NCBI RefSeq assembly: GCF_000316575.1
Contig: NC_019682.1
Coordinates: 4,586,001 to 4,650,000, forward strand
DNA from: Calothrix sp. PCC 7507
GTDB taxonomy: Bacteria; Cyanobacteriota; Cyanobacteriia; Cyanobacteriales; Nostocaceae
Reading direction: 5' to 3'
DNA: 64,000 nucleotides
The notes under the pieces were generated by a model. That model did no database searches, was not told the DNA's origin, and saw only the letters and a list, made by a program, of their open reading frames with translations. Below are positions 1-8,523 of this stretch, one piece after another (positions within the stretch are counted from its first letter, which is position 1; each line of letters begins with the position of its first letter). Position numbers and translations under genes: made by a program.

Positions 1-320
1 ACTATCAGATTTGATACGCCTAATACTACAGTTGAACGAAAAGCACTCATTGCTTGAGTATCTCTCTGCACAGGCGTTTGGCTGGTATCTGATTTGAAAA
101 ACTGGATTGCTAGTGCTATTAAATTAAATATAGCTAACATCTAGTTAAGTAAACTGCAACTATTCATTGCTTAATACTATTTTAAATTTTGATCTACAGG
201 TTTGGGAATTCTGATCCTCAAAAAGCCTAAAACCAGCCAATTAATTGATTTAGTAGGGTGATTACTGGTAAAAATATATAAACTTTTGGTAAAAGCCTAG
301 GAACAATTAATAAACACATT

Positions 321-358
321 AGCGTCTATCTTCAAATCTGCTTCAGAAGACAGACGCT
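321..358 (+). terminator. Terminator-like hairpin
   Basis: The left arm AGCGTCT-A-TCTTC (321-333) pairs with GAAGA-C-AGACGCT (346-358): 12 base pairs with one internal mismatch and a 12-base loop. It is followed by TATTTAATTCT, which is T-rich but not a clean T tract. It would end a plus-strand gene lying left of the window. Confidence 0.45.
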
Positions 359-411
359 TATTTAATTCTATATGCCTAGGCTTTAGGATTATATTCTTTT
401 ATATATAGAAC

Positions 412-500
412 TTCTATAGGACTCATATTTGATTTCTGAATAGACTATTTTAGTCTAGACAGGGGTTTGGTGCGTTACGCGAAACGCTAACGCACCCTAC
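412..500 (+). repeat. Composite dispersed repeat (C block + B palindrome)
   Basis: A C-type block (TATAGGACTCATATTTGATT, about 412-438) is followed by a B-type palindrome (469-500) in which GGTGCGTTA faces TAACGCACC. The same pairing recurs at 7886-8042 and 37884-37959 in this window. Confidence 0.6.
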
Positions 501-590
501 AAATACCTAATTTTGTTCAAAAATCAAACCTGATTTCTATAGTTATCTGTCTTGTAACTAGTAAATAATCATCAATCTTGTCATTTAACT

Positions 591-1724
591 ATGAAAAATC
601 TGCTAAAGAATTATTGTGCTGCTTTAGTTTTAACTGGGATTTTATCTGTTGGTAGTGGGTTAACACTTGTCAAAAGTGCTACTGCTGCGGCTGTGACAGT
701 TTCGCCTGAGACGACAAATGAATTTACTAAACAAAACCTGAGACAAACCCGATTACCGCGCTCAGTAATTAATGCGGTACTGCGGGATTTATCGGCAAGA
801 GAAGGTATTTCTCGACAAAAACTGCAAGTTATTAATTACAACCAACAGACTTGGCGTAATGGTTGTTTGGAATTACCTCAAAACAATGAACTTTGTACCC
901 AAGTGTTAGTTCCTGGCTGGCTGGTTGGAGTGTCTGATGGTAAGCAAAACTGGATTTATCACACCAATAGCAACGGGCGTTCTGTGCGTTTAGCTGCTGC
1001 AAAGACTCCCACAAATAACCTACCAACAAAATTACCACAATCTATCAAAAATGTGGTTTTGCGAGATGCATCTGCACGCTTGCAGCAGCCAGTTGCTCGG
1101 CTAAATATTCTTGATAGCCAACAACGGACTTGGAGAGATGGCTGTTTAGAATTAGCGGATGCTAATCAAGTTTGTACAGCCGCTTTGGTATCAGGTTGGC
1201 GGGTGGTTGTCGGCGCAGTTAATCAAACTTTGATTTATCACACTAATCAAACAGGTACTGTGGTTAGGGTAAATGAAAAGGCTAGCGAAATTAATGATCC
1301 TAAACCAAGTAGCCTGAAGCCTGTACCCATTCCCGCCAATCAGTTACCGCCACCTTTGGATAGAAATGTACTATTTCGTCAAATCTCCAGTGGTGGCTTG
1401 ACTGGCAGAACTTATGAAACCGTTTTACTTAATGATGGGCGTTTGATTCGTGTGCGGATTGGTGATGCTAATGATTCTGAGCGTACTATACGCCAGATTT
1501 CTTCGCCACAGGTACAACAGTTTCAGCAATTGCTAGAACGCTCAAGATTCGGTGAATTTAAAAATTTAAGCTACCCAGCACCTAATATTGCGGCTGATTA
1601 CATCACCTACACACTCACTAGCCGAGAAGGTACGGTTCAGTATAACGATATTTCTCAAAATAATCTGCCACAGAATTTACAGGTAGTAGTGAAAGCTTGG
1701 ACTCGGATTAACACGAGGCTGTGA
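591..1724 (+). CDS. Secreted protein with a duplicated domain, function unknown
   Basis: The protein has 377 residues. A lysine start, a hydrophobic stretch (about residues 10-25) and an Ala-rich end near residue 34 form a typical Sec signal peptide, so it is probably periplasmic or exported. Two homologous units follow, about residues 58-135 and 150-228. Each carries VLRD.SAR, then TWR.GCLEL, a second Cys four to eight residues on, GW.V.V and IYHTN, so each unit probably has its own disulfide. A separate C-terminal part (about 260-377) has no repeat. I recognise no enzyme motif. It resembles hypothetical secreted proteins common in filamentous cyanobacteria. It stands alone, with a tRNA on the opposite strand downstream. 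The reading frame and start are clear; the function is unknown. Confidence 0.85.
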   Translation: MKNLLKNYCAALVLTGILSVGSGLTLVKSATAAAVTVSPETTNEFTKQNLRQTRLPRSVINAVLRDLSAREGISRQKLQVINYNQQTWRNGCLELPQNNELCTQVLVPGWLVGVSDGKQNWIYHTNSNGRSVRLAAAKTPTNNLPTKLPQSIKNVVLRDASARLQQPVARLNILDSQQRTWRDGCLELADANQVCTAALVSGWRVVVGAVNQTLIYHTNQTGTVVRVNEKASEINDPKPSSLKPVPIPANQLPPPLDRNVLFRQISSGGLTGRTYETVLLNDGRLIRVRIGDANDSERTIRQISSPQVQQFQQLLERSRFGEFKNLSYPAPNIAADYITYTLTSREGTVQYNDISQNNLPQNLQVVVKAWTRINTRL

Positions 1725-1939
1725 GGCTTTCATTTTTGCATCTTGACAGAGCTATGGTGTACACACAAGGCTTTCTCAATGCAATTGACGATTTATCCCA
1801 CACGCAGTTCAAAAAAGCCTCTCCCTGATTGTGCTGTGCAAAATCAGTCTCTACGGTGTACATACGATTGAATTGTACAGTGACAAATAATTAGTCACTG
1901 TACACGTTCTTTGAGGATTGCTATAACTTAATTTAAAAA

Positions 1940-2023
1940 TGGGCAGGAGGAGAATCGAACTCCTATGACCGCAAGGCCGCCACATTTTGAGTGTGGTGCG
2001 TCTACCAATTTCGCCACCCGCCC
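1940..2023 (-). tRNA. trnL-CAA: tRNA-Leu (anticodon CAA)
   Basis: On the minus strand, acceptor arm GGGCGGG pairs with CCTGCCC with one G-U, followed by discriminator A. The anticodon arm is CCACA-CTCAAAA-TGTGG, giving anticodon CAA, which reads UUG. A long variable arm (GGCCTTGCGGTC) and the T loop GTTCGATTC are present, as expected for a class II leucine tRNA. The 3' CCA is not encoded. Confidence 0.95.
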
Positions 2024-2174
2024 TTGGGTGCAACTTTACTATTATACTCTATTAAACGGTTTTGCGCTCAGATTTGCTACTGAATTTTGCTAATGTATAG
2101 CAGGGAACAAGCAGGGCGCAGGGTGTAAGGAAGAGTATTTAGAGGTGGTTTTGCCTAATAATGGGTGCGACAGG

Positions 2175-3299
2175 CTATGACTTCAGATCAAGCTGTACTA
2201 AGCTAGAGTCAATATCTTCTAAGCTAGGGCAACCAGTAAGTGCCATAGCCACGTCTAACTCATGCTGTAGCAATGAAATGATGTGAGACACGCCTGCTTT
2301 TCCGTTTACTGCCAATCCCCACAAAACAGGTCGTCCAATCAGTACAGCCTTTGCTCCTAGGGCGATCGCTTTGAGAATGTCTGTACCTCGGCGGATACCT
2401 CCATCCATCAGCACTTCTACTCTACCATCTACTGCGGCAACGATCGCCGCCAAAGCGTCTAAAGAGGCGATCGCCCCATCAAGTTGTCTCCCACCATGAT
2501 TAGAAACCACAATTGCTTTCGCGCCATACTCCACAGCCCGCACAGCGTCATCTCCTCGTAAAATACCTTTAATCACCAAAGGTAGTGGACTAATGGACTG
2601 TAGCCACTCCAAATCTCGCCAAGTTATTGCTGGGTTGAGTTGTTGAGCAAAATAGGTAAATAATCCAGATTCTCCTTGGGCATGGGGAATATTTAGGGTT
2701 GCAAGATTGGCTGCATGTAAGCCTGGCGGCAAGGTAAACTGATTACGCTGATCCCGTTCTCTTCGTCCTAAAACGGGAGCATCGACAGTTAGACAAATTG
2801 CTTTGTAGCCTACGGCGTTAGCCCTTTCTACTAAGGCGCGAGTCAATCCCCTGTCTTTGTGGATGTAAAGTTGGAACCATTGCAGAGAATTGGGTAATGC
2901 TACCTCTTCCATAGTTTTAGTCGCCAAGGTACTTAATACCATACCCACACCTGCTGAGGCTGCGGCTAAGGCTGTGGCGACTTCTCCATCTGGATGCGCC
3001 AGACATTGGAAAGCCATCGGCGCAATGAGCAAAGGTAGTTTTAAGGATTGTCCTAAAATGGAGGTGTTGAGATAGCGATCGCTCACATCCACTAACATCC
3101 GTGGGTGCAATTTAACTCGCTCAAACGCAGCGCGATTATCCCGTAGTGTCACTTCATCCCACGCCCCACTGCTATAGTAATCGAGCGCCATTTGCGATAG
3201 ATGCTCTTTTGCTAGGTGTTCGTATTCAAAGAGGTTAATGGGGTGGTGCATCTTCTTCTGCGCCTCTGCGTGAGATAAATTTACATTCTCATTTAGCAA
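2175..3299 (-). CDS. FMN-dependent alpha-hydroxyacid oxidase (lactate/glycolate oxidase family)
   Basis: This 374-residue protein has the full length of FMN-dependent alpha-hydroxyacid oxidases, TIM-barrel enzymes that oxidise L-lactate or glycolate to the 2-oxoacid. Visible family features are YYSSGA near residue 41, the FMN/substrate region LLIAPMAFQCLAHPDGE around 90-106, TVDAPVLGRRERD near 172, the catalytic loop SNHGGRQLDGA near 268 with its His-Gly-Gly-Arg, and the phosphate-binding end DGGIRRGTDILKAIALGAKA. Cyanobacterial members of this family act mainly on L-lactate and plant ones on glycolate; the sequence alone does not let me choose. It appears monocistronic, about 95 bases upstream of the M48 protease start in the same direction. 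Confidence 0.92.
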   Translation of the reverse strand: MLNENVNLSHAEAQKKMHHPINLFEYEHLAKEHLSQMALDYYSSGAWDEVTLRDNRAAFERVKLHPRMLVDVSDRYLNTSILGQSLKLPLLIAPMAFQCLAHPDGEVATALAAASAGVGMVLSTLATKTMEEVALPNSLQWFQLYIHKDRGLTRALVERANAVGYKAICLTVDAPVLGRRERDQRNQFTLPPGLHAANLATLNIPHAQGESGLFTYFAQQLNPAITWRDLEWLQSISPLPLVIKGILRGDDAVRAVEYGAKAIVVSNHGGRQLDGAIASLDALAAIVAAVDGRVEVLMDGGIRRGTDILKAIALGAKAVLIGRPVLWGLAVNGKAGVSHIISLLQHELDVAMALTGCPSLEDIDSSLVQLDLKS

Positions 3300-3394
3300 A
3301 GCTCTTAAAAATTGTTTTAAGAATTAATTTTTCAACGCAGAGGGGCGCTGAGGTAAGCGCTGAGGTTCGCAGAGTTTTTTTCCTGCAAACCTAA

Positions 3395-4267
3395 TTACCA
3401 ATTTCGCCAGCCACCTTGAGAAGATACTTCACTAGTACTATTACCTTGACTTTGCAATAAAAGTTGATATTCTTGACTGCTAGACCAGCGATCAATTTCT
3501 CTGGCTCGTAATACTGGTACTGGATGGGTTAACTGGGCTGTGCGGGCGACTTTAACCATTTCGCCTAGTTCTGTCTTGCTGATATCATCATAGGCGCGGG
3601 CTTGGTCAACGAAGGCATCGAGATTTAATTGTGGTGCTAATCTCGGTGAACCGCCTGCAAGCTTCATTAACACTGACATGACCACTTTGGGGTCTTGGGT
3701 TGCTAGTAAGGCGGCGCGATCGCAGGTAAACTCAGCACAGCGTACCCATTCTAAAAGTTGTGCTTGGATGGCTTGGGCTACAAATGTGCCCACATTCGGT
3801 AAAGCGGCGGCGGCTAATATTAAGACATTTACAGGAGTTAAGTAAACACTGTGATCACACTTAAGATGCCCTAATTCGTGGGCAATCACCGCCTGGATTT
3901 CTGCTGGTGTAAGAATATCAATCAGGGAGGTATGCACCACAATAAACGGCTGCTTGCCTCGCATTGCAAAGGTGTAGGCGTTGGGAGCCGGATGTTGCCT
4001 AATGTACAATTGGGGCGGCTCAATATCCAAAATTTTGCAGGCTTCTAGTAGCAGATTGTGTAAATCGGGCAGTTGTTTTTCACCAACCAGCACACTAGCG
4101 GCTATATTTTCTACATAAAAAATTTGCTCTGCCATTGGCCCTAGCCAATTTCGCACCACCATATCTAAACCTGGTATCTGCTTGAGAGCTTTGGTGGCTT
4201 CCAAGTCTAATGGGTGACGAAATGAGTCGGCTTTTAAACCAAGCAGTGGGGTTTTTAAGAAAGACAT
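3395..4267 (-). CDS. M48-family zinc metalloprotease
   Basis: A 290-residue peptidase with the HEXXH zinc site as HELGH at 130-134 and the third ligand Glu179 in AEFTCDRAA, the pattern of the M48 (HtpX/Ste24-like) family. A hydrophobic segment at about 145-162 (VNVLILAAAALPNVGTFVAQ) follows the active site, so the protein is probably membrane-associated. No N-terminal signal is seen. Short single-domain M48 proteins of this kind are common in cyanobacteria, and a role in membrane protein quality control is an inference from the family. murA lies about 110 bases away, separated by a dispersed A-type palindrome. The start ATG at 4267 is the first in the frame. Confidence 0.9.
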   Translation of the reverse strand: MSFLKTPLLGLKADSFRHPLDLEATKALKQIPGLDMVVRNWLGPMAEQIFYVENIAASVLVGEKQLPDLHNLLLEACKILDIEPPQLYIRQHPAPNAYTFAMRGKQPFIVVHTSLIDILTPAEIQAVIAHELGHLKCDHSVYLTPVNVLILAAAALPNVGTFVAQAIQAQLLEWVRCAEFTCDRAALLATQDPKVVMSVLMKLAGGSPRLAPQLNLDAFVDQARAYDDISKTELGEMVKVARTAQLTHPVPVLRAREIDRWSSSQEYQLLLQSQGNSTSEVSSQGGWRNW

Positions 4268-4348
4268 GGTGCAGCAAGCTTGAAACTAACAAGACTGTGG
4301 ATTGTGGCTGGTTGAAAAACAGCCTCCCACAGCTAGTATAGCGATTAA

Positions 4349-4369
4349 GTAGGGTGGGCAATGCCCACC
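4349..4369. repeat. A-type palindromic repeat
   Basis: GTAGGGTGGGCAATGCCCACC: a near-perfect palindrome centred on GGGCAATGCCC. It sits between murA and the M48 protease gene. Related copies occur at eight other places in the window. Confidence 0.75.
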
Positions 4370-4375
4370 TGTCTA

Positions 4376-5695
4376 CTAAGTCGTAATCGGAGATGGCGGA
4401 TTACTGACGCTGGGAGCTAATTCTGTATCTGCTGATACTTCGCCCACGCGGGTGATCCTTGCCCCCAATTGTTGTAATTTGACATCGAGGCGATCGTAGC
4501 CGCGGTCAAGATGATTTAAGCCCTGAATGGTGGTCTGTCCTTCGGCTGCTAGTCCGGCTATGACTAAAGCTGCCGATGCCCTTAAGTCTGTACCTAACAC
4601 TGGTGCGCCCGATAACATTGGCACACCCCTGACAAAGGCAGCGTTGCCTTTGACACGAATATCCGCGCCTAAGCGATTCAACTCAGAAGCATGACGTAAA
4701 CGATTTTCAAATACAGATTCGTTAATCAGGCTGTCACCTTCTGCCAGTGTCAACAAGGCCATGAACGGTGCTTGCATATCCGTAGGAAATCCTGGATGGG
4801 GCAAGGTTTCAATGTCCGTAGCTTTGAGGGTTGTTGCTGGTAGGATGCGTAAGCAGTCTGGTGCTTCCTCAATAATCGGCACACCAATATCTCGCAGTTT
4901 GGCAATCACTGGGATCAAATGGTCTGGGCACACTGGCGACAGGGTAAGTTCTGAGCGCGTAATTGCTCCAGCTACCAAAAAAGTTCCTGTTTCAATGCGA
5001 TCGGGAATGATATTGTATTCGACTGAATGCAACTTAGAGACACCGACAACAGTAATTTTACTAGTGCCAGCACCCTGAATCTTCGCACCCATTGCATTAC
5101 AAAAATTCGCCAGATCAACAACTTCTGGCTCCCTGGCAGCGTTTTCGATGATTGTTTCGCCATCTGCTAGAGTAGCGGCCATCATCAACGTTTCCGTTGC
5201 TCCCACGCTGGGGGTGTCTAAGTAAATCTTGGCCCCTTTTAACCTGCCACTGCTACCGGGAACATAGGCGTTACAAATCCCATGCTCAATTTGCACTTCG
5301 GCTCCCATCGCTTGCAGTCCTCGGACATGCAAATCCACTGGTCTAGCCCCAATTGCACAACCACCTGGTAATGGCATTTGCGCCACTCCTAATCGGGCCA
5401 AAATTGGGCCAATGGCAAAAAAACTTGCCCGCAGTTGCGTCACCAGTTCGTAGGGAGCCTTTGATGTGGTAATTTCGCTGGCATTAATATCTAAAATGTC
5501 GCCTTGTCGTGTGAGGCGCACACCCAAAGCCAATAAAACTTGACCCATCCGCTCTACGTCCGCTAATAAGGGAACATTGCGGATACGACAATCTCCTGAA
5601 CATAGCAAGGTTCCAGCCATGATCACCAGTGCTGAATTTTTAGCCCCGCTAATTTTTACATGACCTCGCAAAGGATGCCCACCCCAGATTTGCAA
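4376..5695 (-). CDS. murA: UDP-N-acetylglucosamine 1-carboxyvinyltransferase (MurA)
   Basis: MurA transfers enolpyruvate from PEP to UDP-GlcNAc, the first committed step of peptidoglycan synthesis, in the cytoplasm. Diagnostic features are the N-terminal SGAKNSAL with the conserved Lys-Asn, the catalytic-loop Cys in [15 protein letters not shown] (residue 113 counting from the TTG), and the late motifs [14 protein letters not shown] and [17 protein letters not shown]. All of the fold is present. The start is uncertain: the listed TTG at 5695 leaves almost no residues before the first strand, while the frame stays open for 20 more codons ([11 protein letters not shown]...) back to an ATT at 5753-5755 with an ideal GGAGG seven bases before it. 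No ATG, GTG or TTG lies in that extension. Confidence 0.95.
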   Translation of the reverse strand: MQIWGGHPLRGHVKISGAKNSALVIMAGTLLCSGDCRIRNVPLLADVERMGQVLLALGVRLTRQGDILDINASEITTSKAPYELVTQLRASFFAIGPILARLGVAQMPLPGGCAIGARPVDLHVRGLQAMGAEVQIEHGICNAYVPGSSGRLKGAKIYLDTPSVGATETLMMAATLADGETIIENAAREPEVVDLANFCNAMGAKIQGAGTSKITVVGVSKLHSVEYNIIPDRIETGTFLVAGAITRSELTLSPVCPDHLIPVIAKLRDIGVPIIEEAPDCLRILPATTLKATDIETLPHPGFPTDMQAPFMALLTLAEGDSLINESVFENRLRHASELNRLGADIRVKGNAAFVRGVPMLSGAPVLGTDLRASAALVIAGLAAEGQTTIQGLNHLDRGYDRLDVKLQQLGARITRVGEVSADTELAPSVSNPPSPITT

Positions 5696-5752
5696 GACTG
5701 AGGAGTCTGCTTCTGGTGACGATTTGGCATCTGGTAAGCTGCTAGAAGGATT

Positions 5753-5767
5753 AATAAGCCTACCTCC
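5753..5767 (-). promoter_or_regulatory. Strong Shine-Dalgarno before an ATT codon: possible non-canonical murA start
   Basis: On the minus strand GGAGG (5767-5763), seven bases, then ATT (5755-5753), in frame with murA. It is the only strong ribosome-binding site upstream of the murA core. An in-frame TGA lies a few codons further up, so no conventional start precedes it. Initiation at ATT is known for infC, which makes this possible; the TTG at 5695 lacks an equally good site. Confidence 0.5.
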
Positions 5768-6089
5768 AAAATAAATACGTCAATTTTAAAGGTTTGAAGT
5801 TGGTTTCGATTCTACAGTAAAGATTTGATTTATCTACATTTTGGCGCTAAATCCGGCATTGATAAACGATTTTTTTTGGTAGGAAATGACGGCTGAAAAC
5901 AAGCGTTAGTAAGGCTTATGGGAATTTAAAAAATTGGCAAAAAACAAATATTAAAGATTTTCTCTGTGGCAAAACTCTATACTCAGTAAAAGCATGACAT
6001 ATTTCGGTAGCTGTTGGCCGGGTAACTCTACTTGACAGATTATCGGTAAATGAGCAATAATTAGAAATTGTGAATAATACAATATGCCA
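5768..6089. other. Intergenic region between murA and tRNA-Leu(CAG)
   Basis: This AT-rich gap should carry the divergent promoters of murA and the tRNA. The only clear element is a promoter-like pair at 6032-6061 in front of the tRNA. I see no supported gene. Confidence 0.5.
6032..6061 (+). promoter_or_regulatory. Probable promoter of tRNA-Leu(CAG)
   Basis: TTGACA at 6032-6037, an 18-base spacer, then AATAAT at 6056-6061 (five of six to the -10 consensus). Transcription would begin near 6068, about 20 bases before the mature tRNA end. Confidence 0.5.
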
Positions 6090-6171
6090 GCGGAACTGGC
6101 GGAATTGGCAGACGCGCTAGATTCAGGTTCTAGTGCCGCAAGGCTTCCGGGTTCAAGTCCCGGGTTCCGCA
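6090..6171 (+). tRNA. trnL-CAG: tRNA-Leu (anticodon CAG)
   Basis: Acceptor arm GCGGAAC pairs with GTTCCGC, with discriminator A at 6171. The anticodon arm CTAGA-TTCAGGT-TCTAG gives anticodon CAG, which reads CUG. A long variable arm (TGCCGCAAGGCTT) and T arm CGGGTTCAAGTCCCG complete a class II tRNA. No CCA is encoded. Confidence 0.95.
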
Positions 6172-6225
6172 TATCAATTTTAGATTTTAGATTAATCTGA
6201 AATCGGCAATCTAAAAATTAAAATC

Positions 6226-7008
6226 GTGCTGACTAGTTTACAAAATCCTTTAGTCAAGCAAATCCGCAAGCTGCACTCTACTAAAGAAAGGCAGAAACAG
6301 GGTCTATTTTTATTAGAAGGGACGCATTTGTTGACGGAAGCTTGTGCAGTGAATTACCCCTTAGAAGCAGTGTGTTGTACCCCACAATGGCAAGCAGATC
6401 ATCCGTTATTATGGCAGGAAGCTTGTAGCCGCAGCGATCGCCTAGAAATTGTCAGCCAAGAAGTTTTAGCAGCGATCGCTACTACAGTACAACCTGATGG
6501 CGTAGTCGCAACGGCAAAACGGGGCAATATTCAAACTCAAGTACCTTTGACTGGCTTAGTCCTAGCCCTGGAAACCATCCAAGATCCCGGTAATCTGGGT
6601 ACAATTATTCGCACAGCAGCGGCGGCTGGTGCGTCGGGTTTATGGATGAGTGGGGATAGTGTAGATTTAGATAATCCTAAAGTTTTGCGTGCATCTGCCG
6701 GCCAGTGGTTTCGCCTAGCGACAGCGGTGAGCGAAGATTTAAAAGCTACGGTTAAACATTGTCAGCAGCAAGGAATGCAGATAGTAGCAACCTTACCCAG
6801 TGCCACTTCAACTTACTGGGAGATAGACTGGCGAAAACCCAGTTTAATTTTACTAGGGAATGAAGGTGCTGGTTTATCAGCAGATTTGGCAGCAATGGCA
6901 GATCAGCATGTGAAAATACCCCTGAGTCCAGGAGTAGAGTCATTAAATGTAGCGATCGCCGCAGCCTTAATGTTATACGAAGCGCAGCGACAAATAACGT
7001 ATCAGTGA
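6226..7008 (+). CDS. TrmH/SpoU-family RNA 2'-O-methyltransferase
   Basis: A 260-residue SPOUT methyltransferase that would methylate a ribose 2'-OH of rRNA or tRNA using S-adenosylmethionine. The three SpoU motifs are complete: motif 1 QDPGNLGTIIRTA (about 119-131, with Asn123 and Arg129), motif 2 ILLGNEGAGLS (about 208-218) and motif 3 IPLSPGVESLNVAIAAAL (about 231-248), which forms the trefoil knot. The N-terminal 100 residues match the substrate-binding domain of rRNA-type members (NPLVKQIRKL, FLLEGTHL). The target nucleotide cannot be read from sequence. The start is GTG at 6226, about 55 bases after the tRNA. Confidence 0.92.
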   Translation: MLTSLQNPLVKQIRKLHSTKERQKQGLFLLEGTHLLTEACAVNYPLEAVCCTPQWQADHPLLWQEACSRSDRLEIVSQEVLAAIATTVQPDGVVATAKRGNIQTQVPLTGLVLALETIQDPGNLGTIIRTAAAAGASGLWMSGDSVDLDNPKVLRASAGQWFRLATAVSEDLKATVKHCQQQGMQIVATLPSATSTYWEIDWRKPSLILLGNEGAGLSADLAAMADQHVKIPLSPGVESLNVAIAAALMLYEAQRQITYQ

Positions 7009-7028
7009 TCAACTTTCACTCGTGGCGG

Positions 7029-7265
7029 TTATTTTTTCTTTTCTTCCAAATACTGCTCAATATCAGCAACAGCCTCCTCCAAAGCCTCTAAATCAATAGA
7101 CCCCAAATCTTCATCTAGCTGGGAATCACTCTCGCTAATAGGAGGCAATTCTGAGGCGACTTCATCCTCAGTCGGATTTTCTTGTAAGATATCCTCCAAG
7201 TGATGGAGCGCTGCTTGAAACTTTTGAGCAGCGGCGTGGCGCTGTTGATCTTGATTTTGCTCCAT
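7029..7265 (-). CDS. Small acidic conserved-type protein, unknown
   Basis: 78 residues, very acidic (runs such as ESDSQLDEDLGSIDLEALEE), with a charged Lys tail and no membrane segment. The periodicity of Leu and Ile in the last 30 residues suggests an amphipathic helix. It lies convergent with the methyltransferase gene, 20 bases from its end. I recognise no family beyond small cyanobacterial hypothetical proteins. Codon use and the clean ATG support it as a real gene. Confidence 0.65.
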   Translation of the reverse strand: MEQNQDQQRHAAAQKFQAALHHLEDILQENPTEDEVASELPPISESDSQLDEDLGSIDLEALEEAVADIEQYLEEKKK

Positions 7266-7433
7266 AATTTTAACCTGAGAATCCTGATGTACTGGTATAA
7301 TTTTGATAGCAGTTCCTACAGCCTAATATTTTGCACATTTAACATCATAGTCTGTAAAAATCTGAGTACTTCTGTATTAAATTTACTCACTTTGTATGTT
7401 ATTTGTCATTTGTCATTTGTCAACAGTCAAGGG

Positions 7434-7838
7434 TTATGTAGGCAAAAATTTCTCCAACATCAGATTGGGAATCGGTCTTGGACGCATTGTTTTGACTTCC
7501 ACCCAAACCCACAGCGCCTCAGCAGTAACTAACAAATCTTCTTGGTATTGTTTGCGAATTTCATAATGTCGAAAAGCACGAGTACCGCGAATTTCTCTCA
7601 ACCAAGTGGTAACTTCCAAGGTGTCGCCTGCTACAGATGGGCGTAGATAGTCAATTTCTACCCGGCGCATGACAAACGTACCACCCAGTTCTCGATAGGT
7701 ATCCAGAGTTAAACCCAGATGTTCTGAGTGTTCAATAGCTGCTTGTTCTAAGTAGTTTTGGTAAACTGCATTATTGACATGTCCAAGAGTGTCCATTTCA
7801 TAGTGACGAACACGCAATAAAGTCTTGAATTGTTGCAT
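7434..7838 (-). CDS. Hotdog-fold acyl-CoA thioesterase (4HBT/YbgC-like)
   Basis: A 134-residue single hotdog domain. The N-terminal signature RHYEMDTLGHVNNAVYQNYLEQA (Asp16, His20, Asn22-Asn23, Tyr26) is that of the 4-hydroxybenzoyl-CoA thioesterase class, with Asp16 as the expected catalytic residue. Cyanobacterial relatives include the 1,4-dihydroxy-2-naphthoyl-CoA thioesterase of phylloquinone synthesis, a possible role here, but a general acyl-CoA thioesterase is equally compatible. Full length; monocistronic. Confidence 0.88.
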   Translation of the reverse strand: MQQFKTLLRVRHYEMDTLGHVNNAVYQNYLEQAAIEHSEHLGLTLDTYRELGGTFVMRRVEIDYLRPSVAGDTLEVTTWLREIRGTRAFRHYEIRKQYQEDLLVTAEALWVWVEVKTMRPRPIPNLMLEKFLPT

Positions 7839-8297
7839 AGTTTAATTGGTGATGCGGTGCTGTTGTCCTGTCATAGTGTACTTGTATAGGACTCCTATTT
7901 GATTTTAAAAGAACTCAGTACAACTCAAAAATCCTTCTTTCCCATTGCCTATTGCCTATTGCTAGATTGCCTGCTAAGTAAGTAGGCGCAAATAATTAGA
8001 AGATCATGTAGGGTGTGTTAGCGCGAAGCGCGTAACGCACCATCTAAGGTTTTCCTTACCCTGCAGAAACCTTCACACACTCTACAGCAGTTTTATATTT
8101 AATTCTGTCTACCTACTTATAGTATTAAGAATTTTTGCAGGATAGTAAAAGTCATGAGTGTTAACAGTTACCTGTGAGAAAATATATCTAAAGGGAAAAT
8201 ATTTTTTGAAAGATTTTAGACTGAGTCACAGCGAGTAAATGCCTTGAGATAAATACATTTGCTGGCTGTCTCATCACTACAAATTGGAGGTTTTCCA
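7839..8297. other. Intergenic region with a composite repeat
   Basis: It holds a C-type block (about 7886-7910), a TTGCCTATTGCCTATTGC heptamer run (about 7944-7962) and a B palindrome (8008-8042). The last 50 bases lead into the 47-aa membrane peptide gene. No other gene is supported. Confidence 0.55.
7886..8042 (+). repeat. Composite dispersed repeat (C block + B palindrome)
   Basis: C block TATAGGACTCCTATTTGATT near 7886-7905, then about 100 bases later a palindrome 8008-8042 with GTGTGTTAGCGCG facing CGCGTAACGCAC. It has the same order and orientation as the copy at 412-500. Confidence 0.6.
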
Positions 8298-8441
8298 ATG
8301 GCAGTCCGTAATAATATGATTGCTACTTTGTGGCAAAAAATCAGACAAGATTCTGTGAGTTGGGGGTCTTTAGCACTTTGGGTCAGTGGATTAGTTGTAC
8401 TTTTAATAATATTGACAAAGTTTTCTCGAATCCCACTGTAG
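8298..8441 (+). CDS. 47-residue single-span membrane peptide
   Basis: The ATG at 8298 follows GGAGG (8286-8290) with a seven-base gap, an ideal ribosome-binding site; the frame is open further upstream, but this start is clearly preferred. The peptide has a basic, polar N terminus (MAVRNNMIATLWQKIRQ), then one hydrophobic span (about residues 23-40, SLALWVSGLVVLLIILT) and a short basic tail. Such peptides are often accessory subunits of photosynthetic or respiratory membrane complexes, but I cannot match it to a named subunit. It is convergent with gatA across a strong hairpin. Confidence 0.72.
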   Translation: MAVRNNMIATLWQKIRQDSVSWGSLALWVSGLVVLLIILTKFSRIPL

Positions 8442-8475
8442 CAAGCTTATTTTTTTGTGTAAGCTAGCAAAGTTC

Positions 8476-8509
8476 AACTTTCCCCAGACTTTCAAGTCTA
8501 GGGAAAGTT
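8476..8509. terminator. Hairpin between convergent genes, probable bidirectional terminator
   Basis: AACTTTCCC (8476-8484) pairs with GGGAAAGTT (8501-8509) and AGACTT (8486-8491) with AAGTCT (8494-8499): 15 pairs, one mismatch, two-base loop. It lies between the 47-aa gene (+) and gatA (-). There is no strong T tract on either side. Confidence 0.55.
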
Positions 8510-8523
8510 AATCAAACTTGTTG

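Larger units (their letters stand above)
1..590. other. Intergenic region upstream of the first gene
   Basis: I see no coding frame with a believable start here. The stretch is AT-rich and holds a terminator-like hairpin near 321-358, presumably ending a transcript from left of the window, and a composite repeat (C block plus B palindrome) at 412-500. The ATG at 591 follows about 90 bases of plain AT-rich sequence with no obvious consensus promoter. Confidence 0.6.

Noticed and set aside
1851-2033. Minus-strand open frame of 60 codons
   Set aside because: It overlaps the tRNA-Leu(CAA) gene completely.
5951-6172. Minus-strand open frame of 73 codons
   Set aside because: It lies across the tRNA-Leu(CAG) gene and translates its antisense; no ribosome-binding site.
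7200-7532. Plus-strand open frame of 110 codons
   Set aside because: It overlaps two minus-strand genes (the acidic protein and the thioesterase) and is AT-rich intergenic sequence in between.
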